Of a stretch of 5,963 bases of DNA, positions 1 through 5,963 are shown piece by piece (position 1 is the first letter of the stretch; each line of letters opens with the position of its first letter). The notes under the pieces were generated by a model. That model was not told the DNA's origin. It was given only the letters and a program-made list of their open reading frames with translations, and made no database searches. The translations under genes and the position numbers were made by a program. Source of the DNA: JALYRV01 sp036675475 (GTDB lineage: Bacteria > Acidobacteriota > Vicinamibacteria > Vicinamibacterales > SCN-69-37); contig JAKFEY010000050.1 of the NCBI GenBank assembly GCA_036675475.1, positions 1 through 5,963 of the forward strand, written 5' to 3'.

Positions 1-1473
1 GCCTGGCGCGCGGCGATTCGCCGCACGCAGGCCGCGCCGCGCGACCGGGCCGGGATCGCCGGCGTCATCGCCGCGCAGCTCGCGCGCCGCGACGCGCCCG
101 CCGAAGCCCGCGCGATGGCGGCGCGGCTCGCCGACGACTCAGCCGTCACCATCGTCACCGGCCAGCAGGCCGGCGCGTTCGGCGGCCCGATGTACACGCT
201 GCTGAAGGCGATCACCACGCTTCAGCTGGCGCGGCAGGTCGAGGCGCAGCACCGCGTACCCGTGGTGCCGATCTTCTGGGCCGATGGCGAGGATCACGAC
301 TGGCAGGAAATCCGATCGGCGTCGGTGATTGACGGCGGCGGCGCGGTGCGCGAGATCGGCATGCCGGCCTTCAACGGCGCGGGCGAGCTTCGAAGCGGCG
401 ACATCGTGCTCGACGGACGCGTGACGGACGTGGTCGACGCGCTCTTCGCGGCGATGCCGCCGACGGAGTTTTCGGCCGGGCTGCGCGAGACGATCACGCG
501 CTGTTATGTGCCCGGGCGATCGATGGCCGAGGCGTATGCGCGGTTCATCGAACATCTGCTCGGGCGTTACGGCCTCGTCGTCTTCGAGTCGGCGGATCCG
601 GCGGCCAAGCCCTTCGCGCGCGAGCTGTTTGCGGAGGAGCTGCGGCATCCCGGCCGATCGAGTCAGCTGGCCACGGCGGCCGGCGAGCGATCGCGCGCGC
701 TGGGCTTCCCGCCGCAGGTGGTGCCCATCGAGGGATCCGCCGCGCTGTTCTGTTTGAACCCCGCGCGCGAACCGATTCGCGTGCCGTTCGCGTGCGATCC
801 CCTGGCGGCCGACGCGCTCGCGCGGCCCGATCGTTTCAGCCCCAACGTCCTGCTCCGCCCCATCGTGCAGGACTGGATGTTTCCGAATGTCGCCTACGTC
901 GCCGGCCCGGGCGAGCTCGCCTATCACGGCCAGCTCGAAGGCATCTACAAGGCGTTCGGCGTGCCGCGCCCGCTCATCTATCCGCGCGCGTCGGCCACGA
1001 TCATGGACGCGCGATCCCTCCGGTTCCTCGATCGCTACGCGATGCCGCTCGGCGCGCTGATGCAGCCCGGCGAGCGCGCGCTCAACACGCTGATCCAGGC
1101 GCAGCTTCCGGAAGAGGCGAAGGGATCATTGATGGATGCGGCGAGCGCGCTGAGCGAGCGCTGGAAGGGCCTCGCGACCGCGCTGCCGGCGATCGATCCG
1201 ACGCTCGCAGGCGCGGTGCAGGCGTCACTCACGCGGCTGCAGCACGAACTCGACGCGCTGCAGTGGAAGACGCTGCGCGCCGTCAAACGCCGCGAAGGCG
1301 ACATGCGCCGGCAATTCACCCACGCGCAGACCCTCGCGTTTCCGCAGGGCGCGCCGCAGGAGCGCGTGCTCGGCGTCGTCCATTTCGCGAATCAGTACGG
1401 GCCCGCGCTCATCGACAAGCTGGTCGCGGACTTACCGACCGAGATGGGCAGCCACTGGGTCGTGACGATCTAG
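1..1473 (+). CDS. bshC: BshC, bacillithiol biosynthesis cysteine-adding enzyme (5' partial)
   Basis: BshC catalyses the last step of bacillithiol synthesis, adding L-cysteine to glucosaminyl-malate in the cytoplasm. The reading frame is open from base 1, so the true start lies outside the window. 490 codons are visible; the family is usually about 530-540 residues, so roughly 40-50 N-terminal residues are probably missing. The ATG at 115 is internal, because it lies just before the conserved TGQQAG nucleotide-binding-like motif (from base 157) and would cut into the core fold. Further family signatures are the PVVPIFWADGEDHDWQEI stretch (about 262-312), a helical, coiled-coil-like C-terminal segment (about 1150-1330) and the closing FPQG-PQERV and NQYGPALID motifs near the end. 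It converges on bshA, leaving 9 bases between stops. The product call is firm. The exact chemistry of the BshC step in this organism is taken from family knowledge. Confidence 0.93.
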   Translation, partial: AWRAAIRRTQAAPRDRAGIAGVIAAQLARRDAPAEARAMAARLADDSAVTIVTGQQAGAFGGPMYTLLKAITTLQLARQVEAQHRVPVVPIFWADGEDHDWQEIRSASVIDGGGAVREIGMPAFNGAGELRSGDIVLDGRVTDVVDALFAAMPPTEFSAGLRETITRCYVPGRSMAEAYARFIEHLLGRYGLVVFESADPAAKPFARELFAEELRHPGRSSQLATAAGERSRALGFPPQVVPIEGSAALFCLNPAREPIRVPFACDPLAADALARPDRFSPNVLLRPIVQDWMFPNVAYVAGPGELAYHGQLEGIYKAFGVPRPLIYPRASATIMDARSLRFLDRYAMPLGALMQPGERALNTLIQAQLPEEAKGSLMDAASALSERWKGLATALPAIDPTLAGAVQASLTRLQHELDALQWKTLRAVKRREGDMRRQFTHAQTLAFPQGAPQERVLGVVHFANQYGPALIDKLVADLPTEMGSHWVVTI

Positions 1474-1482
1474 ATCGCGCGG

Positions 1483-2637
1483 CTACGCGCTGACGCGCCG
1501 CGTCGCGAGCACCTCGTCGTAGTACTCCTCATAGCGTGGCACGATTTCGTCGGCGCAGAACTTCGTCTCCACCAGCCGCCGGCCCGCGCGCGCAATCCGC
1601 TCGTGCAGCGCATCATCGGTCATCACGCGCACGGCGCTGGCGGCCATCGCGTCGAGATCGTCGGGCGGATGGAGGAAGCCGGTTTCGCCGTCGGTGATGA
1701 CTTCCGGCAGGCCGCCGACGCGCGAGGCCACCACCGGCACTTCGCACGCCATGGCCTCGAGCGCCGACAGGCCGAAGCTTTCCTGCTCGGACGGCAGCAG
1801 CATCACGTCGGAGATCGACAGCAGCGCCTGCACCTGATCCTGCTCGCCGAGCGCGTCGACGTAGTCGTGCACGCCAATCTCGCGCGCGGTGCGCAGCGTC
1901 TTGTCGAGCTCCGGTCCCTCGCCCACCAGCAGCAGCCGCGCGTTGAGGCGCTCGCGAATCTTCTTGAAGATCCTGACCACGGCATCCGTGCGCTTGACGG
2001 GGCGGAAGTTCGACACGTGGATGACGATCTTCTCGCACCGCCCGCGGCAGATGCGCTGGCGCAGCGCGGCGCTCACCGGCACGCGGCCATGCTGGCTGCA
2101 GTCCAGAAAGTTCGGGATCACGCGGATGTCGCTGCGCACGCGCAGCGCCCTGTAGGTGTCCGCCTTGAGGCTTTCCGAGACCGCCGTCACGCCGTCGGAC
2201 GCATCGATGGAAAACGCCACCGTCTCGCTGTACGACGTGTCGTTGCCGAGCAGCGTGATGTCGGTGCCGTGCAGCGTCGTGATGATTTTCGGCACGCGCG
2301 ACGGCGGCCCGGTCGACAGAATCTGCTTGGCGAGAAACGCCGCCGTGGCGTGCGGCACCGCGTAGTGCGCGTGCACGACGTCCAGGTTGAACTCGCGTGT
2401 GAGCTGGACGATGCGGTTGGTGAGCGACAGCAGGTACTGCGGCTCGCGGAACAGCGGATACGCGGGCGTCGTCACGCGATGAAAGGCCAGGCCGGCCTGG
2501 TAATCGCCCAGGCGGAACGGCGTCTCGCTGCTGACCAGGTGCACTTCGTGGCCGCGGCTCGCCAGCATTTTTCCGAGCTCGGTGGCCACGATGCCGCTGC
2601 CGCCGACCGACGCGTAACAGACAATCCCGATATTCAT
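1483..2637 (-). CDS. bshA: BshA, N-acetyl-alpha-D-glucosaminyl L-malate synthase
   Basis: This GT4-family retaining glycosyltransferase makes GlcNAc-malate from UDP-GlcNAc and L-malate, the first step of bacillithiol synthesis, in the cytoplasm. The product is 384 residues, normal for BshA. It starts MNIGIVCYASVGGSGIVATE, with the Gly-rich donor loop at residues 12-15. HGTDITLLG lies at 123-131, VIPNFLD at 173-179, SNFRPVKR at 209-216 (start of the second Rossmann domain), and the GT4 E-x7-E signature at E286 and E294 within SEQESFGLSALEAM. The HGTDIT and SNFRPVKR motifs distinguish BshA from generic GT4 enzymes. The ATG is supported by GGAG five bases upstream and by the family-typical N-terminus. 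It is the second gene of a leftward pair with bshB1 and is probably cotranscribed across the 85-base gap. It looks complete and intact. Confidence 0.95.
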   Translation of the reverse strand: MNIGIVCYASVGGSGIVATELGKMLASRGHEVHLVSSETPFRLGDYQAGLAFHRVTTPAYPLFREPQYLLSLTNRIVQLTREFNLDVVHAHYAVPHATAAFLAKQILSTGPPSRVPKIITTLHGTDITLLGNDTSYSETVAFSIDASDGVTAVSESLKADTYRALRVRSDIRVIPNFLDCSQHGRVPVSAALRQRICRGRCEKIVIHVSNFRPVKRTDAVVRIFKKIRERLNARLLLVGEGPELDKTLRTAREIGVHDYVDALGEQDQVQALLSISDVMLLPSEQESFGLSALEAMACEVPVVASRVGGLPEVITDGETGFLHPPDDLDAMAASAVRVMTDDALHERIARAGRRLVETKFCADEIVPRYEEYYDEVLATRRVSA

Positions 2638-2642
2638 TTCAT

Positions 2643-2646
2643 CTCC
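2643..2646 (-). promoter_or_regulatory. Shine-Dalgarno of bshA
   Basis: The minus strand reads GGAG followed by ATGAA and then the bshA ATG, a spacing of 5 bases. This supports the chosen start. It is the only clear ribosome binding site in the window and contrasts with the SD-less starts of bshB1 and the PBP gene. An overlapping two-codon frame (ATG AAA TGA) lies between the GGAG and the true ATG. Confidence 0.65.
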
Positions 2647-2669
2647 GGCGGGGGCCCCTGCACCCCGCC
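2647..2669 (-). other. Potential GC-only hairpin abutting the bshA ribosome binding site
   Basis: GGCGGGG (2647-2653) and CCCCGCC (2663-2669) are perfect inverted repeats of 7 bases around a 9-base loop. In the bshA transcript the stem ends exactly where the GGAG begins, so folding could limit ribosome access. No U-run follows, so it is not a typical intrinsic terminator. Confidence 0.45.
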
Positions 2670-2683
2670 TGGCCTCGTCGCTC

Positions 2684-2703
2684 GCGGGGCCCCGACGCCC
2701 CGC
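2684..2703 (-). other. Second potential GC-only hairpin between bshB1 and bshA
   Basis: GCGGGG (2684-2689) and CCCCGC (2698-2703) are perfect 6-base inverted repeats with an 8-base loop. Together with the neighbouring hairpin they fill most of the 85-base gap between bshB1 and bshA. GGGGCCCC palindromes at 2651-2658 and 2686-2693 could pair with each other as an alternative fold. No U-tract is present. An RNA role or an interspersed repeat are both possible. Confidence 0.4.
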
Positions 2704-2722
2704 TCCGCTCCTCGGCGATCTC

Positions 2723-3436
2723 TCATCTCAGTAATCCGTCCCTGACGATCGGCTCGCGGACGACGACGCCTTCGGCGTAGGCGACGCCGGCCTGCGCGCC
2801 GAGCTGCGCGTCGCGGCTTTCAATCAGCTGCGCGAAGCGCGGCGACGTGAGCCGCGTTTCGACCGAGCCGGGCGCGGCGGCGGTGAACTGCGAGGTGTAG
2901 CAGGCCAGCGCGCGCCGCTTGATCTCGTAATGCGCGCTGACGTCGACGGCAAACGACACGGGCGACGCGTCGTTGATGAAGTAATAGCAGACCCACGACG
3001 GCCGCCACGGATCGCCGCCGGCATCGTAGCGGCGGAGGCCCGCGTTGAAGATCGCCCGCGTGAGGGTTTCACTGGCGGCGAGGTGATCCGGATGCCGATC
3101 CTGCCAGTGCGGAATCGCGATCGCGCGCGGCCGGTGATGCCGGATGTAGGTGGCGGCGGCGCGCACGTGCGCGTCGTTGCCGGCGGGACCAATGCCGCCA
3201 TCGGGCCAGCCAAGGTTGTCGCGAAAGGCCGCGCCGAGCACGGCGCGGGCCGCCTCGCCTTCGGCGGCGCGCTCCTCCACCGTGCCGTTGCTGCCGAGCT
3301 CGCCGCGCGTCAGATCGCAGAGGCCGACACGATGCCCGGCGGCCGTGTGTTTGGCGATGGACCCGCCCAGCCCGATCTCGATGTCGTCCGGGTGCGGCCC
3401 GAAGACCAGGAGATCCAGGCGTTCTGCGGCTGACAT
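2723..3436 (-). CDS. bshB1: BshB1, bacillithiol biosynthesis N-acetylglucosaminyl-malate deacetylase
   Basis: This zinc-dependent LmbE/PIG-L-family deacetylase hydrolyses GlcNAc-malate to glucosaminyl-malate and acetate, the middle step of bacillithiol synthesis. The product is 237 residues, as expected for BshB1. The metal site is complete: GPHPDD at residues 13-18 supplies the ligands H15 and D18 and the general base D17, and the RHPDH block supplies H115 and the zinc ligand H118. DLTRGELGSNGT (41-52) is the LmbE-family loop, close to the RGELGTRGT form usual in BshB1. ACYTSQF (178-184) matches the family C-terminal region. The ATG at 3436 is the only start candidate near the conserved N-terminus: no in-frame ATG, GTG or TTG occurs between it and the PBP start. 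No Shine-Dalgarno precedes it. It is the first gene of the bshB1-bshA pair and is divergent from the PBP gene. Confidence 0.94.
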   Translation of the reverse strand: MSAAERLDLLVFGPHPDDIEIGLGGSIAKHTAAGHRVGLCDLTRGELGSNGTVEERAAEGEAARAVLGAAFRDNLGWPDGGIGPAGNDAHVRAAATYIRHHRPRAIAIPHWQDRHPDHLAASETLTRAIFNAGLRRYDAGGDPWRPSWVCYYFINDASPVSFAVDVSAHYEIKRRALACYTSQFTAAAPGSVETRLTSPRFAQLIESRDAQLGAQAGVAYAEGVVVREPIVRDGLLR

Positions 3437-3445
3437 GCGTCTAAC

Positions 3446-3451
3446 ACTGTA
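3446..3451 (-). promoter_or_regulatory. Candidate -10 element for the bshB1-bshA operon
   Basis: On the minus strand this reads TACAGT, four of six matches to TATAAT, and ends 9 bases before the bshB1 ATG. The implied transcript would start within a few bases of the ATG, so it would be leaderless or nearly so. No clear -35 is seen at the expected distance. It is weaker than the opposing plus-strand element, and the two lie only 8 bases apart. Confidence 0.35.
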
Positions 3452-3459
3452 ACCCGTAC

Positions 3460-3465
3460 TACAAT
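3460..3465 (+). promoter_or_regulatory. Candidate -10 element for the PBP-lipoprotein operon
   Basis: TACAAT matches the sigma-70 consensus TATAAT at five of six positions and lies in a clearly AT-richer pocket. It ends 12 bases before the PBP ATG, so transcription would begin about 4-6 bases before the start codon. No convincing -35 is found at 16-18 bases upstream (around 3436-3443). CTGACA at 3430-3435 resembles a -35 but is 24 bases away, too far. The call rests on the hexamer, its position and the lack of a Shine-Dalgarno. Confidence 0.5.
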
Positions 3466-3477
3466 CGACCCGACTCC

Positions 3478-5802
3478 ATGCCCGGTCTGCCCAGGAAGAC
3501 GCCCGTCAAGGCGGCCAAGGCCGCATCCGCGGCCCGGACCCGGCCGCGGCGACGCTGGCTGCGCGCGGCGCTGTTCGTCATGGGCGTGCCGGCCGCCGCG
3601 CTCACGCTGCTCTTCATCTATTACTGGTTTGCGTTCTCGCGCATGCTCGACGAGCGCTTCTCGGCCGACCCCGAGCCGGCGCCGCGCCTGTTCGCGCGGC
3701 CGATGGTGATCCGCGACGGCCAGTCGCTGTCGTCGCGCCAGCTGGTCGATCGGCTGAACGACCTGGGGTACGCGCACCGGACCACGGCCGACGCGCCCGG
3801 CGAGTTCGCCGTCACCGAAGACGGCGTGGTGCTCGTGCCGCGCAGCGACGGCCAGGGCGCCGTGCACGTGGCCTTCACGCCGGGCGCCGGCACGCGCGTG
3901 CAGAAAATCGAGCTCGCGGGCGCGAAGAAGGAAGTCCACCAGGTCACGCTCGAAGCCCCGCTGATCACGGCGCTCGTTTCGGGCGAGCGCGAAAAGCGGC
4001 GGCACGTGAAGCTCGCGGCGATTCCGCCGCGCATGATCCAGGCGGTGCTGGCCATCGAAGACCGGCGCTTCTACGAGCATCCGGGCCTCGATCCCATCGG
4101 CATCGCCGGCGCGGCGCTCAGCAACCTGCGCGGCGACAAGCAGTATCTGAGCGGCGGCAGCACGATCACGCAGCAGTTCCTCAAGAACACGATGCTGACG
4201 CGCGAGAAAACCACCACGCGCAAGGCCCAGGAAGCCATGCTGTCGCTCGTGCTCGAGACGCGCCTCTCCAAAGACGAGATCCTCGAGCTCTATCTGAACG
4301 ACGTGGACCTCGGGCAGCGCGGCTCGTACACCATTCGCGGCGTCGCCGAAGCGTCGCGCCTGTTCTTCGGCAAGGACGTCAGCAACCTGTCGCTCGCCGA
4401 AGCGGCCACCATCGCCGGCGTCATTCAGGCGCCGTCGCGCCACTCGCCGTTCCGCAACCCCGGCACCGCGAAGGAGCGCCGCAACGTCGTGCTGCGCGCC
4501 ATGGTCGACGCCGGCTACATCTCCGACGATGCGGCGATGCGCGCCGCGCGCGAGCCGCTGCTGGTCGTGCAGCGCGCCCTCGACGCCGAGGCGCCCCACT
4601 TCGTCGACTACGTCACCGAGCAGCTGAAAGGCCGCTACAACGGGCTGCTGCGGCCGAACACGAGCAGCGACGTCTACACGACGCTCGATCTGCATCTCCA
4701 GCGCGTGGCGCAGGAATCGCTGCGTGAAGGCCTCGCGAAAGTGGACGACCTGCTGAAGCGGCGCCGCCGCACCGCGCGCGCGGAAGGCGCCGTGGTGGTG
4801 ATCAACCCGAAGACCGGCGAGATTCTGGCGATGGTCGGCGGCCGCAACTACAGCGAGTCGCAATACAACCGCGCGGTCAGCGCGAAGCGCCAGCCCGGCT
4901 CGGTCTTCAAGCCGTTCGTCTATCTCGCGGCGTTCGAGCGCGGCCTCGACGAGGGACGCACCGACTTCACGCCGGCCTCCACCGTGCTCGACGAGCCGAC
5001 CACGTTCCTCTACGACAATCAGGAATACGCGCCCACCAACTACGGCGGCGAGTACGACGGCGTGGTCACCTATCGCCGCGCGCTCGCCATGTCGCGCAAC
5101 ATCGCGGCCGTAAAGGTCGCCGAGGCGGCCGGCTTCGATCGCGTGGCGCGGCTCTGGACCTCGCTCGGCGTCGGCACGCCGGCGCGGCCCTATCCGTCGA
5201 TTGCCCTCGGCGTGTTCGAGGCGTCGCCGCTCGACATCGCGCAGGCCTACACGCCGTTCGCCAACCTCGGCACGGTGCGGCCGCTCAGGCCGCTGCTGCG
5301 CGTGGAGGAAGACGGCCGCCGCATCGATCCGCCATCGGACGCGCCGGCGGTGATCGCGCGGCCCGAGTCGACATACCTGGTCACCAACATGATGCGCAGC
5401 GTCATCAACGAAGGCACGGGCGCGTCGGCGCGCGCCAGCTTCGCGCTCGACGCCGCGGGCAAGTCGGGCACCACCAATGACCTGCGCGACGCGTGGTTCG
5501 TCGGCTTCACGCCGGAGCTGCTCACCGTGGTGTGGGTCGGCTTCGACGACAACCAGCCGATCGGCCTCAGCGGCACGCAGGCGGCGCTGCCGATCTGGAC
5601 GGCCTTCATGACGCGCGCCCTCGCCGGCCATGCCGACGAGCCTTTCGAGGCGCCCGACGGCATCGTCTTCGCCGAGATCGATCGCGACACCGGCCGCGTC
5701 GCCGGCCCGTTCTGCAGCCGCACGATCCGCGAAGCCTTCATCGCCGGCACGGAACCGTGGGAGACGTGCAACGCGCACACGGTTCCGGTAGTCTGGCGAT
5801 GA
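3478..5802 (+). CDS. mrcB: Bifunctional class A penicillin-binding protein, PBP1B type (peptidoglycan glycosyltransferase/transpeptidase)
   Basis: This inner-membrane enzyme polymerises lipid II and cross-links stem peptides outside the membrane. The 774 residues comprise a short Arg/Lys-rich cytoplasmic tail (1-29), one membrane helix (about 30-52), and a UB2H-like domain (about 70-155) containing the PGEF motif shared with E. coli PBP1B. The GT51 domain follows, with catalytic E194 in EDRRFYEH, GGSTITQQ at 226-233, RKAQEAMLSLVLE with E252, and LYLNDVDLGQ. The transpeptidase domain has SVFK with nucleophile S475, SRN at 539-541 and KSGTT at 662-666. C746 and C764 are 18 apart, the spacing of the C-terminal cysteine pair in E. 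coli PBP1B. The start is fixed by an in-frame TAA at 3442-3444 with no other start codon before 3478. No Shine-Dalgarno is visible. The symbol follows the E. coli orthologue; ponB is an alternative name. All catalytic motifs are intact. Confidence 0.95.
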   Translation: MPGLPRKTPVKAAKAASAARTRPRRRWLRAALFVMGVPAAALTLLFIYYWFAFSRMLDERFSADPEPAPRLFARPMVIRDGQSLSSRQLVDRLNDLGYAHRTTADAPGEFAVTEDGVVLVPRSDGQGAVHVAFTPGAGTRVQKIELAGAKKEVHQVTLEAPLITALVSGEREKRRHVKLAAIPPRMIQAVLAIEDRRFYEHPGLDPIGIAGAALSNLRGDKQYLSGGSTITQQFLKNTMLTREKTTTRKAQEAMLSLVLETRLSKDEILELYLNDVDLGQRGSYTIRGVAEASRLFFGKDVSNLSLAEAATIAGVIQAPSRHSPFRNPGTAKERRNVVLRAMVDAGYISDDAAMRAAREPLLVVQRALDAEAPHFVDYVTEQLKGRYNGLLRPNTSSDVYTTLDLHLQRVAQESLREGLAKVDDLLKRRRRTARAEGAVVVINPKTGEILAMVGGRNYSESQYNRAVSAKRQPGSVFKPFVYLAAFERGLDEGRTDFTPASTVLDEPTTFLYDNQEYAPTNYGGEYDGVVTYRRALAMSRNIAAVKVAEAAGFDRVARLWTSLGVGTPARPYPSIALGVFEASPLDIAQAYTPFANLGTVRPLRPLLRVEEDGRRIDPPSDAPAVIARPESTYLVTNMMRSVINEGTGASARASFALDAAGKSGTTNDLRDAWFVGFTPELLTVVWVGFDDNQPIGLSGTQAALPIWTAFMTRALAGHADEPFEAPDGIVFAEIDRDTGRVAGPFCSRTIREAFIAGTEPWETCNAHTVPVVWR

Positions 5803-5963
5803 TGCGAAGCCGAGTGAATCGCCCGATCGTCCTTTTCGCGGCCATACTGCTGTCAGGCATCGTCGCCGGCTGCCGCGGCTGCCGCGATCAGGCCGCCGAC
5901 AGCGGCGCCGTGCCGCCCGCGGCCGCGCCTGCTGACGCCGGCGCGCCGGCCAGCACCGCGGCG
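5799..5963 (+). CDS. Putative lipoprotein, N-terminal fragment (3' partial), coupled to the PBP gene
   Basis: Only the first 55 codons are inside the window. They encode a typical lipoprotein signal: a short Arg-containing n-region (MMRSRVNR), a hydrophobic stretch PIVLFAAILLSGI, and the lipobox VAGC at residues 22-25, which makes C25 the predicted lipidated residue after signal peptidase II cleavage. A second Cys follows at 28. The mature part then becomes Ala/Pro-rich, like the flexible tether of many outer-membrane lipoproteins. Two start codons stand in tandem at 5799 and 5802, and both overlap the PBP stop (ATGA and TGATG), so translation is probably coupled to the PBP. The upstream Shine-Dalgarno is weak at best. 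The folded domain is off the edge, so the function is unknown; a PBP-partner role is discussed as a finding. Confidence 0.8.
   Translation, partial: MMRSRVNRPIVLFAAILLSGIVAGCRGCRDQAADSGAVPPAAAPADAGAPASTAA

Noticed and set aside
115..117. The ATG at 115 as the start of bshC.
   Set aside because: The frame is open back to base 1 with BshC-like length still missing, and starting here would leave almost nothing ahead of the conserved TGQQ motif.
792..1493. A 233-codon plus-strand frame overlapping the end of bshC.
   Set aside because: It is an Arg/Ala-rich out-of-frame reading of the BshC coding sequence, with no start signal or domain.
1492..1504. The inverted repeat GACGCG-C-CGCGTC near the bshC/bshA junction as a terminator.
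   Set aside because: The loop is a single base, there is no T-run, and it lies inside the bshA coding sequence. Such GC palindromes are common by chance here.
1603..2745. A 380-codon open frame on the plus strand antisense to bshA.
   Set aside because: bshA on the other strand is unambiguous. This translation is His/Arg/Ala-rich and matches no family I know.
3439..3444. GTCTAA, resembling an ECF-sigma -10 motif on the plus strand.
   Set aside because: No GAACTT-like -35 is found 15-17 bases upstream, and the TACAAT nearer the start codon is a better candidate.
3310..5778. An 822-codon open frame on the minus strand covering most of the PBP gene.
   Set aside because: It is antisense to a PBP with all catalytic motifs. 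Its product is Arg/Ala/Glu/His-rich low complexity with no recognisable domain, which is the usual shadow frame in high-GC coding DNA.

Overview
The window is high-GC DNA, roughly two thirds or more G+C by eye, and is almost fully coding. It holds five genes, two of them cut by the window edges. Three encode the full bacillithiol (BSH) pathway: BshC (1..1473, +, 5' end missing), BshA (1483..2637, -) and BshB1 (2723..3436, -). The fourth is a bifunctional class A penicillin-binding protein of the PBP1B type (3478..5802, +). The fifth is the start of a lipoprotein (5799..end, +) whose start codon overlaps the PBP stop.

Layout: bshC runs rightward and meets bshA tail to tail with 9 bases between stop codons. 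bshB1 and bshA form a leftward pair, bshB1 first, separated by an 85-base GC-rich gap with two strong potential hairpins. bshB1 and the PBP gene are divergent, with only 41 bases between their start codons. That gap is visibly AT-richer. It carries a -10-like hexamer on each strand so close to the start codons that both mRNAs may be leaderless or nearly so. The PBP gene and the lipoprotein gene look like a translationally coupled operon running off the right edge.

Function: BshA joins GlcNAc from UDP-GlcNAc to L-malate, BshB1 removes the acetyl group, and BshC adds cysteine to give bacillithiol, a low-molecular-weight thiol used in redox and metal homeostasis and detoxification. The PBP polymerises and cross-links peptidoglycan. 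The short lipoprotein is a plausible partner or activator of it, by analogy with LpoB and LpoP, but too little is visible to prove this.

Organism: bacillithiol genes together with a PBP1B carrying a UB2H-like domain, a lipobox protein and very high GC suggest a Gram-negative-type, high-GC bacterium outside the Proteobacteria. Acidobacteriota (for example the Vicinamibacteria group) is my best guess. This is inference from gene content; no marker gene is present. I see no mobile element, CRISPR array, tRNA or rRNA. The genes are recognisable core families, and I do not see a clearly new system. The most interesting points are the PBP-coupled lipoprotein and the compact divergent promoter region.
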